A stretch of 9,087 nucleotides of DNA, taken from positions 1 through 9,087 of the forward strand of contig JAQUGA010000091.1 of NCBI GenBank assembly GCA_028684405.1. The letters run 5' to 3'. The notes under the pieces are model-generated. The model was not told the origin of the DNA. It was given only the letters and a program-made list of their open reading frames with translations, and searched no databases. The DNA comes from Bacteroidales bacterium (lineage in GTDB: Bacteria; Bacteroidota; Bacteroidia; Bacteroidales; WCHB1-69). Shown piece after piece: positions 1 to 6,847 of the stretch. Made by a program: the position numbers and the translations under genes. The number at the start of each line of letters is the position of its first letter. The first letter of the stretch is position 1.

Positions 1-333
1 TGCCGATAGAGTTTCTGTTATACCAAATTAAAATTGTAGATAGTCTACGTTTTGACAGTTATGTCCTACAATTTTATAATTTGCATAATGCCGATGCTTA
101 AAATAAATAGCACAATGAGCTAAAAGCGAAATTGGACTATATTATTTTTCAAATCGGTATTAGAGTATAAAAAATATTTATTGAATTGGACTATTATAGA
201 AACCATAACGGTATAAATTCCTTCTTGCCCTCTTTTTCACTTTGCTCGAAATTCAGACTGGAAAAGTTTAAATATCGGAACAATAACAATGAAACAGGAA
301 CAGTATTTATGAAAAAAAGAGTAATATAATTGA
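1..333. other. Gene-free stretch with short repeats
   Basis: I find no coding region with recognisable protein content on either strand; all frames are interrupted by stops. Two small structures are visible. An imperfect inverted repeat has arms at about 24-39 and 66-83, with a perfect 10-bp core (AAAATTGTAG at 30-39 against CTACAATTTT at 66-75). An 11-bp direct repeat, AATTGGACTAT, occurs at 130-140 and 184-194. These could be remnants of a mobile element, regulatory sequence for a gene to the left, or chance in AT-rich DNA. Nothing here proves any of these. Confidence 0.5.
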
Positions 334-378
334 AAAAAACCTATTTCAACATTCTTTAGAAAGCGAAATAGGTTTTTT
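334..378 (-). terminator. Intrinsic terminator, probably bidirectional
   Basis: A perfect 14-bp inverted repeat has arms at 334-347 (AAAAAACCTATTTC) and 365-378 (GAAATAGGTTTTTT) around a 17-nt loop. Read on the minus strand, it begins about 40 nt after the stop codon of the lipoprotein gene and ends in a run of U residues from the A tract at 333-339. The plus-strand reading also ends in a T tract (373-378), so it could stop transcription from the left as well. The long loop makes it somewhat less stable than a classical terminator. Confidence 0.75.
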
Positions 379-416
379 AAATGCGATTGTATTTATCACA
401 ATAGGGATACCGCTTA

Positions 417-1016
417 TTAATACCCTCTTTTTCTATAATATTGATTCTCAAATGACCCTTGAACATAAACAGTATCTTCGTATGGAGGCAAAGCAATAAG
501 CATGGAGTTGAAGTTGCCATTAATTTTAAAACGAACCGGATCACATCGAGTAATATTTACATAACCAAAAGTCTCGTCTTGAGATTGATAAACGTAATCG
601 TCGCTTAATATATATCGAATTACGGCACCATCGCAGTAAATAGAATCAATATTGCCAAATGATTCGCAGAGACGAGAAGTGTCAGTTATACTAAATAGAT
701 ATTTTTTTGGCAAAATATAGTTTTCTACAGTTTCAGGTGTATCCCAATTCGTAATGGCTATTTCAAATTTTTGTGTTTCATTAATTAAACTGCTTAAAAC
801 TAAGTATTTTCCCTTTTTAGTACTCTGGCGAGTTGTTTTATAGATATAATTGTCAAATAATACAGGAGTATGCGATGCTCCATCTATACTCATTGTCATT
901 GTCATATCTTCGGGAAGAGCAAGTGTATCAGGGCGAACGGTGTCTTCTTTACAGGAAGTTGAAATTAATATGCTAATTACGAATAACAAAAATAAATTAT
1001 TACGGATTGTTTTCAT
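417..1016 (-). CDS. Small Bacteroidota lipoprotein, function unknown
   Basis: The 199-residue product starts with a lipoprotein signal peptide: basic residues (K2, R5), a hydrophobic stretch at about 8-18, then STSC with Cys22 as the likely lipidated residue. Ser at the -3 position is a relaxed lipobox of a kind common in Bacteroidota. The mature part begins CKED, and acidic residues directly after the Cys resemble the lipoprotein export signal described for surface lipoproteins of this phylum. It may therefore be surface exposed, which is inference. The rest is beta-rich. The C-terminal part (about 150-193: GYVNITRCDP, then INGNFN and VQGSFENQYY) resembles the small-lipoprotein type often annotated as DUF6252, recognised by pattern only. 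It is transcribed away from the glycogen genes and has its own terminator, so no shared role with them is indicated. Confidence 0.8.
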   Translation of the reverse strand: MKTIRNNLFLLFVISILISTSCKEDTVRPDTLALPEDMTMTMSIDGASHTPVLFDNYIYKTTRQSTKKGKYLVLSSLINETQKFEIAITNWDTPETVENYILPKKYLFSITDTSRLCESFGNIDSIYCDGAVIRYILSDDYVYQSQDETFGYVNITRCDPVRFKINGNFNSMLIALPPYEDTVYVQGSFENQYYRKRGY

Positions 1017-1060
1017 ACCTACTATTTTATTTAATACTATCGTTTTATATTACAATACGG

Positions 1061-1090
1061 TAAATTTAATCAAAAAAAACATAAATGCAA
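1061..1090 (-). promoter_or_regulatory. Possible promoter of the lipoprotein gene
   Basis: On the minus strand, TTG (plus-strand 1088-1090) is followed after 19 nt by TAAATTTA (1061-1068). This matches the Bacteroidota -33/-7 arrangement (TTTG, about 19-21 nt, TAnnTTTG) at all but the last base of the -7 box. It lies about 45 nt upstream of the start codon. The -7 element is a palindrome in AT-rich DNA, so a chance match is quite possible. Confidence 0.3.
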
Positions 1091-1142
1091 TGATTTAAGT
1101 ATTCTTTTTTTATAATAAACTTGAATAACATTATAGGTATAC

Positions 1143-1185
1143 GTAAAAAAACATATAAATGTTCCAATTTAAATCGTATTTTTAC
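1143..1185. promoter_or_regulatory. Nested dyads upstream of the branching enzyme gene
   Basis: A 5-4-5 dyad (AACAT, 4 nt, ATGTT at 1150-1163) sits inside the reach of a second inverted repeat (GTAAAAA at 1143-1149 and TTTTTAC at 1179-1185). Both lie 20-60 nt upstream of the start codon at 1206, where a promoter or operator is expected. A weak -7-like TACTTTTT is at 1183-1190, without a clear -33 partner. This could be an operator for a regulator of glycogen metabolism, but the match is to no binding site I can name. Confidence 0.25.
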
Positions 1186-1205
1186 TTTTTTAAAACTCTG
1201 CTTTT

Positions 1206-3203
1206 ATGAAAATAAAACTCGATTATGTAGAAAGAGATCCTTTTTTGTTGCCCTATAAAAAGGAGATTCTTGATATTGTCGTTCAAGCCGAAATTACGAA
1301 AGCCATGTTTACGGGTTCACGGAAAAAGAGACTAATGGATGAGGCCAATGGTCATCTATATTACGGTATTCATCCTGTGGAACAAAACATTGTTATTCGC
1401 GAATGGGCACCCAATGCTAAAGCCATTTATCTGCTTTGCGATGCTTCATCTTGGAAACGAGACGAAAACTATGCCTTTGAACAAGCTGGAGATGGAAATT
1501 GGGAAATTATTCTGCCAAACGATGTTTTATCTCATGAGAGCAACTATAAACTTTGGATGGAATGGGAGGGAGGTGCTGGCGAAAGAATTCCCGCATGGGC
1601 AACTCGAGTTGTTCAGGACGAAAATACAAATCTTTTTTCTGCTCGTTTTTGGAATCCTGAACATAAGTATAAGTGGAAGCACAATGTTCCGGCTAAACCC
1701 CTCACACCGCTGATTTATGAAGCCCATGTTGGAATGGCACTCGAAGCTGGAAGAGTTGGAACATACAAAGAGTTTAAAAAACAAATTTTGCCCAAAATTG
1801 CTTCGCAAGGATATAATATTGTACAATTGATGGCCATTCAGGAACATCCTTATTATGCTTCTTTTGGCTATCATGTCTCTTCTTTTTTTGCACCCAGTTC
1901 CCGTTTTGGCACGCCAGATGATTTAAAAGACTTAATTGATGAAGCTCATAGACTCGGACTTTTGGTTGTTATGGATGTCGTTCATTCTCACGCTGTAAAG
2001 AACCAAGTGGAAGGTTTGAGTCGCTATGATGGAAGCTTTCATCAATTTTTTCATCAAGGCGAGCGAGGAAACCATCAGGCTTGGGACTCGAGATGTTTTG
2101 ATTATGGAAAACCGCAAGTCTTGAATTTCTTACTCTCCAATTGCAAATATTGGTTGGAAGAATTTCATTTTGATGGTTTCCGATTTGATGGAGTAACCAG
2201 CATGATGTATCATAATCATGGCTTGGAACAAGATTTTTTAAATTATGATGATTATTTTAATGAGAATTTGGACATCGATGGACTTGTATATTTGCGATTG
2301 GCCAATACTTTAATACATGAAATTAATCCCGATGCTATTACAATAGCGGAGGATATGAGTGGATTTCCAGGATTGGCAGTGCCTATTGAGCAAGGCGGAA
2401 TTGGTTTTGATTTCCGGATGGCAATGGGGGTTCCTGATTATTGGATAAAAATAATCAAAGAGTTGGAAGATGAGAATTGGAATGTGGGAGAGATGTTTTA
2501 CCGTTGCACAGACAAGCGAGCAGACGAAAAGGTGGTAAGTTATGCAGAGTCGCACGATCAGGCATTGGTTGGCGACCAAACGCTTATCTTCCGCTTGATT
2601 GGTGCCGAGATGTATTGGAATATGCATGTAGGGAGTAAGAATCTGAAAATTAGCCGAGGAATGGCTTTGCACAAATTGATACGAATGATTACTTTGGCAA
2701 CCGCTGGTGGGGCTTATTTGAACTTTATGGGCAATGAGTTTGGTCATCCTGAATGGATTGATTTTCCCAGAGAAGGGAATAATTGGTCCTATCATTATGC
2801 TCGCCGGCAATGGAGTTTAATAGAAAATCCAAACCTACGATATCAATTCTTGAATTCGTTCGATAAAGCCATGATTGAAATGGCGAAAAAAGCAGATCTT
2901 TTTTTACATGAAATAAAATATATAAAAGCAAATACGCATGATCAAGTTTTGGCTTTTTCTCGTGGGGATTTGTTTTTCATATTTAATTTTAATCCGAATC
3001 TATCTTTTCCAGATTATGGCTTTCTGGTGCCAGATGTTAAAGTGAGGAAAATTGAATTAACTTCGGATGATATAGTTTATGGGGGGTTTGGACGAGTTGA
3101 TATCAATATGGAATATACTCCTTCTCTTACCAAAGAGGGATTCCAGCTTAAAATATATCTGCCTGCAAGGACTTTAGTGGTGATGAGAGTTATAAATGAA
3201 TAA
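1206..3203 (+). CDS. glgB: 1,4-alpha-glucan branching enzyme, eukaryotic type
   Basis: This enzyme cuts alpha-1,4 glucan chains and rejoins them through alpha-1,6 bonds, creating branches in glycogen; it should act in the cytoplasm, as there is no signal peptide. The 665 residues show an N-terminal helical segment, a CBM48-like beta domain (about 48-140), a GH13 barrel (about 165-515) and a C-terminal all-beta domain. The four GH13 regions are intact: DVVHSH at 257-262; GFRFDGVTSM with nucleophile Asp328; TIAEDMSG with acid/base Glu382; and YAESHDQALVGD with His450 and Asp451. ESHDQALVGD and FRFDGVTSMMYHNHG are near-signatures of the animal, fungal and plant enzyme (GH13_8) rather than of the E. 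coli-type GlgB. The ATG at 1206 fits the family N terminus; no Shine-Dalgarno sequence is seen. The pullulanase-like gene follows after 33 bp, which suggests one transcript. Confidence 0.95.
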   Translation: MKIKLDYVERDPFLLPYKKEILDIVVQAEITKAMFTGSRKKRLMDEANGHLYYGIHPVEQNIVIREWAPNAKAIYLLCDASSWKRDENYAFEQAGDGNWEIILPNDVLSHESNYKLWMEWEGGAGERIPAWATRVVQDENTNLFSARFWNPEHKYKWKHNVPAKPLTPLIYEAHVGMALEAGRVGTYKEFKKQILPKIASQGYNIVQLMAIQEHPYYASFGYHVSSFFAPSSRFGTPDDLKDLIDEAHRLGLLVVMDVVHSHAVKNQVEGLSRYDGSFHQFFHQGERGNHQAWDSRCFDYGKPQVLNFLLSNCKYWLEEFHFDGFRFDGVTSMMYHNHGLEQDFLNYDDYFNENLDIDGLVYLRLANTLIHEINPDAITIAEDMSGFPGLAVPIEQGGIGFDFRMAMGVPDYWIKIIKELEDENWNVGEMFYRCTDKRADEKVVSYAESHDQALVGDQTLIFRLIGAEMYWNMHVGSKNLKISRGMALHKLIRMITLATAGGAYLNFMGNEFGHPEWIDFPREGNNWSYHYARRQWSLIENPNLRYQFLNSFDKAMIEMAKKADLFLHEIKYIKANTHDQVLAFSRGDLFFIFNFNPNLSFPDYGFLVPDVKVRKIELTSDDIVYGGFGRVDINMEYTPSLTKEGFQLKIYLPARTLVVMRVINE

Positions 3204-3219
3204 GTTTGGAATTAAAACG

Positions 3220-3224
3220 AGGAG
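3220..3224 (+). promoter_or_regulatory. Shine-Dalgarno-like site for the pullulanase gene
   Basis: AGGAG lies 12 nt before the ATG at 3237. The spacing is long, but it is the only clear Shine-Dalgarno-like sequence among the gene starts here. It supports the ATG at 3237 and translation from a shared transcript with the upstream branching enzyme gene. Confidence 0.4.
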
Positions 3225-3236
3225 TGCGATACGAAT

Positions 3237-5840
3237 ATGTTGGTAGAAAATAATTATACCGTTTTTGAGAAAAGCAATGGTCCATTGCTGAAATCTGCTT
3301 TTATAATTGCTCCAGGGTTCGTTGAGCTTAGGCTTGATGAAACAGTAGGATTTAACTGGAGAGATCTTATTCTTTTGGAATACGACTATGAAAATAAGGA
3401 TGAAAATACAAACCGTTTTTTAACAAAAAATCCAATTAATCCGCATTTTGAAAAGAAATCTAAAAATGTTTTTCATTTGGAAATCCCAAATTTTGAAGAT
3501 TCAAAAAACTATTTGATAAAGTATAATTCAGAACAGATCAATGTCTATTTGGACCCTTCTATTGGTGGAATTTTGGATACGTTCTGTGATGCTTTTGATT
3601 ATTGTGGTTTTGGTGCTCGGATTTTTGACACAGAAGTACACTTTAAATTATGGTCGCCGCCTGCAGCCAAGATTGAAGTCGTTTTATATGATCAAAATCA
3701 GAATTTAATAGAAGCCAGAAAGCCACTTTGGATGAAAAAAGCTAAAAATGGAGTGTGGTCATTATCCATTTTGCCTGAGGTTTTAAAAATACCCCGTTCA
3801 TTGGATGGTTTATTCTATCAATATCGTGTTTTTGCATACGGAAAAGAGCAGTTAGCCCTAGATCCATATGCTTTTTCAATGGCTGCTTTTTCGCCCTATG
3901 GCAATGACTTAATTGGAAAAGGAGCGATTGTTGATATGCAATCACCCAAGGCAAAAAGCAAACAAACGGAATCTGGTTTTCGCAACAGTGATATTATGGC
4001 CAACGAAAATGATTTAATTGCTTATGAAGTTCATGTTCGGGATTTTACCATTCAACCTGGTGCAGTGAAAGACTCGAAAGCTGGAACCTTTTCTGGCTTT
4101 TCTGAAAAAATTCATCATTTGTCGAATTTGGGAATTACGCATGTGCAACTTTTGCCAATTATGAACTTTTTCACTGTTGATGAAACCCAGCAAAAATATC
4201 AAGAGAAAGATGCTATCGAGAGCAATTATAATTGGGGATACGATACGCATCACTATTTTGCCTTGGAAGGATGGTTTTCGTCGAATCCTCATGATCCATA
4301 TCTGCGAATTCAGGAATTTCGAGACTTGGTGCAGGACTTGCATAAAAATAGTATTGGAGTCATAATAGATGTCGTCTACAATCATGTGTTTTCGGTGGCT
4401 ACCTTTGAAAATATTGCACCTGGATGTTATTTTAGATTCACTGATGATTTGACCATTTCAAAGGCCACTGGAGCTGGTCCGAGTATAGAAACTCGCCGAA
4501 AAATGGTCCGAAAACTAATGTTGGAGTCGCTCTCTTTTTTTGTGAAAGAGTATAAAGTTGATGGTTTTAGATTTGATTTAATGAGTTTTCATGATCATGA
4601 AACCATGCGAATGATTCGTTCGCAAGTGGGCAAAGATTATAATTCCGAAAATATAAATGAACTGATTTTGCAAGGAGAAGCTTGGGTTTTTTCTGATTTG
4701 GATACCAATATTGATGCTCGGGGCGACAATGCTGCCACCACCAAAATTAATTTCCCAAAAGAGAATCTTAATTTGGGTTTGTTTAATGATGTTGGGAGAG
4801 ATGCTATAAGCGGACGAAATGAGCATCCTGGCTTTGTTCAAGGCATGATGGAGGAAAAAGGAAGAGTGGCATCTGCTGTTGTTGGAGGCATAAAAGGTTT
4901 TAAAACAGCAAATTCGGAAATTTTAAAATTCAGATTTGAAGATGGTTATAATCTTTTTGCCGAGTATCCCAATAATTGTGTCAATTTTTTATCCATTCAC
5001 GATGGTCTGACTTTGTGGGATAAAATAAATTTGTCATGGGGCGATGAAACCGGAAGAATTCGTGCTCTATTGATGAAACAAGTCAATGTTTTGTTATTTA
5101 CTTCGCAAGGGAAAATAATTTTGCATGGAGGGGACGAAATTTTGCGAACAAAACCTTTGGCAAACAATGATAGGGAAAGATCAAGAGCCATTTCTACCGA
5201 TTCTGTAAATCAAGAGGAGAATACAGTCTATTTTCACGAGAATTCATACTCTTCGCCCGATTATACCAATATGTTTCGTTGGGACAGGCTGCATAATCAA
5301 TATGCACCATTGGCACGAGCAATGCGAGATTATTACAAAGGCTTGATTGAAATACGGCGATCCATTCCGGCTCTTCGCATGATTGATGCCAATAATATTC
5401 GTCAAGGAATTGTATTTTTGGGAGATCCTATTTTAGAAATAGATGCCCCTAATTATTACAAAAGTGTGGAGAATGAAAGTGGAGAATCTATAATTGATTT
5501 TCCGAAAATAGATACATCATTGACCAAAATGCCAGAAATGAGTTTAAACATCTTGGGTTATTTTATCGACAATACATTGGAAACGGATACAAAAAAAAAT
5601 CCAAATGAAATTAAAGAGGTATTGGTGATTCATAATGTCTCTTCTGAACAACAAAATGTCTCCGTTCGTAAAATTCAAAATGCGAATGAGTGGAATGTTA
5701 TTTGCGATGCTCATTCTACGGGCATGGAAAAATTGAATTATCAGCAGGGGAAAGTGGGCAAAGGTTTTACAGACGTTAAAGTGAATCAGGGAATGATTGT
5801 GGTTCCTGCACACACTTCTGCCATTTTAATTAGAGAGTAA
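3237..5840 (+). CDS. Type I pullulanase-like glycogen debranching enzyme (GH13)
   Basis: The likely role is hydrolysis of alpha-1,6 branch points in glycogen or similar glucans in the cytoplasm; no signal peptide is visible. The 867 residues comprise an N-terminal beta-rich domain (about 1-115), a CBM48-like domain (about 122-232), a GH13 barrel (about 258-685) and a C-terminal beta domain. The type I pullulanase signature YNWGYD is at 331-336. GH13 regions follow: DVVYNH at 378-383; VDGFRFDLMSFHD with nucleophile Asp447; LQGEAW with acid/base Glu481; and SIHDGLTLWDKI with His588 and Asp589. HENSYSSPD (667-675) also fits the family. The residue after YNWGYD is Thr, where pullulanases usually have Pro, and a charged stretch at about 732-766 looks like an insertion. 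Isoamylase/GlgX is less likely because YNWGYD and DGLTLWDK point to pullulanase. It lies 33 bp downstream of the branching enzyme gene. Confidence 0.9.
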   Translation: MLVENNYTVFEKSNGPLLKSAFIIAPGFVELRLDETVGFNWRDLILLEYDYENKDENTNRFLTKNPINPHFEKKSKNVFHLEIPNFEDSKNYLIKYNSEQINVYLDPSIGGILDTFCDAFDYCGFGARIFDTEVHFKLWSPPAAKIEVVLYDQNQNLIEARKPLWMKKAKNGVWSLSILPEVLKIPRSLDGLFYQYRVFAYGKEQLALDPYAFSMAAFSPYGNDLIGKGAIVDMQSPKAKSKQTESGFRNSDIMANENDLIAYEVHVRDFTIQPGAVKDSKAGTFSGFSEKIHHLSNLGITHVQLLPIMNFFTVDETQQKYQEKDAIESNYNWGYDTHHYFALEGWFSSNPHDPYLRIQEFRDLVQDLHKNSIGVIIDVVYNHVFSVATFENIAPGCYFRFTDDLTISKATGAGPSIETRRKMVRKLMLESLSFFVKEYKVDGFRFDLMSFHDHETMRMIRSQVGKDYNSENINELILQGEAWVFSDLDTNIDARGDNAATTKINFPKENLNLGLFNDVGRDAISGRNEHPGFVQGMMEEKGRVASAVVGGIKGFKTANSEILKFRFEDGYNLFAEYPNNCVNFLSIHDGLTLWDKINLSWGDETGRIRALLMKQVNVLLFTSQGKIILHGGDEILRTKPLANNDRERSRAISTDSVNQEENTVYFHENSYSSPDYTNMFRWDRLHNQYAPLARAMRDYYKGLIEIRRSIPALRMIDANNIRQGIVFLGDPILEIDAPNYYKSVENESGESIIDFPKIDTSLTKMPEMSLNILGYFIDNTLETDTKKNPNEIKEVLVIHNVSSEQQNVSVRKIQNANEWNVICDAHSTGMEKLNYQQGKVGKGFTDVKVNQGMIVVPAHTSAILIRE

Positions 5841-5940
5841 ATCTGTTTTACAAATATTGTTTGATATGCAAAACCTGAATTATGTCTGATTTTTTCTCAG
5901 CTTATTTAAAGAATTACAGTGCTTTTGATAGTGTTGAAAT

Positions 5941-6690
5941 TTGAAACGAAAACCACCTTATACCATAATTAGAAAGATTTTAAAATTAACAGCCTCAATT
6001 TTAGAGAAAATTGGCGAGGTGAATTCTGCTCACTTAAAGCAAGCCACCACTGAATTGAAAAAGAAAAATAGAATTACAACAATTCACTCTTCTCTTGAAA
6101 TTGAAGGAAATGCATTAACGATTGAACAGCTTAGTTCCATTCTGGAAAACAAACCAGTAATAGGTCCAAAGAAAGATATTTTAGAGATTGAAAATGCCAT
6201 TATGGTTTATGAATTCTTGGACAAAATAAATCCTTATAGTTTAGATTCATTTTGTAAAGCACACGGAATATTAATGAATGGGCTTATTGAATCTGCAGGC
6301 AGACTTTGGTTTTCGAAGTTACATATCCTGTTTTTGAATTTTACCTATTGAAACATTAATCAAAGAACAACAAAAACAATATTACGAAGCATTAGAAAAG
6401 TCAGATAATACGGGGTCATCAGGTGTTTTTTATTGAGTTTATGCTTGAAATTATTCTTAAATCATTGACAGAATTAATGAATATTCAGAATGTTAATTTG
6501 ACAAATGTTGATAGAATCAATTTGTTTGAAACTTTTATTAAAGAAGATTATTTTATTCGGAAAGAATATTTGCTGAATTTTAAAGAGATATCATCGGCAA
6601 CAGAAAGTAGAGATTTATAATTTGCTACTGAAAAAGGAATAATTGAGAAATTGTGGAGACAAAAGCACCACAAAGTATAGATATAAATAA
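5941..6690 (+). pseudogene. Fic family protein, degenerate and lacking the catalytic core
   Basis: Intact relatives transfer AMP (or another phosphate-containing group) to target proteins and are about 370 residues long. From a TTG at 5941, residues 1-120 match the N-terminal half of such a protein, including the inhibitory-helix motif SLEIEGN (51-57, S-xxx-E-G) and GPKKDILEIENAI. The frame then jumps from GLIESAG straight into RLW, which in relatives follows the catalytic loop, so the HPFxDGNGR motif and about 120 residues are gone. Downstream pieces lie in different frames: YPVFEF at 6324-6341, PIETLIKEQQKQYYEALEKS from 6344, IEFMLEIILKSL from 6432. An in-frame TAA at 6618-6620 interrupts ESRDL-FATEKG, and a last frameshift at about 6651-6654 leads to GDKSTTKYRYK and a stop at 6688-6690. 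The native start may have been an ATG now changed to TTG. It lies in the same orientation as its neighbours but is unrelated to them. Confidence 0.88.
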
Positions 6691-6772
6691 AAGCGAATTG
6701 TTTTTCTGCCACAAAGCAAGGCTCTTTTTTGGCTGTTTCATTAACACTATTTAAATAAAGAAACGTTTTAGA

Positions 6773-6805
6773 TTGCGAGCAGTGTGAAAATATTCTGTAC
6801 TTTTG
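6773..6805 (+). promoter_or_regulatory. Enolase promoter, Bacteroidota type
   Basis: TACTTTTG at 6798-6805 is an exact match to the TAnnTTTG -7 consensus of the Bacteroidota primary sigma factor. A TTG at 6773-6775 lies 22 nt upstream, slightly further than the usual -33 spacing. Transcription would start near 6812, giving an A-rich leader of about 35 nt before the ATG at 6848. Confidence 0.65.
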
Positions 6806-6847
6806 TATTATAGTAAAAAAAATATAGTTTTAAAAAATAAAAAAATT

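Noticed and set aside
850..1098. Plus-strand open frame of 82 codons opposite the lipoprotein gene
   Set aside because: It overlaps the well-supported lipoprotein gene on the other strand, has no recognisable domain, and ends in AT-rich intergenic DNA.
2310..2810. Minus-strand open frame of 166 codons inside the branching enzyme gene
   Set aside because: It lies fully inside a gene with intact catalytic motifs and has no protein-like features; such antisense frames are common.
5841..5940. Terminator after the pullulanase gene
   Set aside because: Only a short CTGA/TCAG pairing around a T run at about 5886-5900 is present; it does not form a convincing hairpin followed by U residues.
6423..6620. 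Open frame of 65 codons from a GTG, as an independent small gene
   Set aside because: Its sequence (IEFMLEIILKSL to SSATESRDL) is the C-terminal part of the Fic protein and continues past the stop in recognisable Fic sequence, so it is a pseudogene fragment.
6699..6734. Imperfect hairpin GCCA...TGGC with internal AAAG/CTTT before the enolase promoter
   Set aside because: It has a bulge and no proper T tract after the stem; it is too weak to call a terminator.
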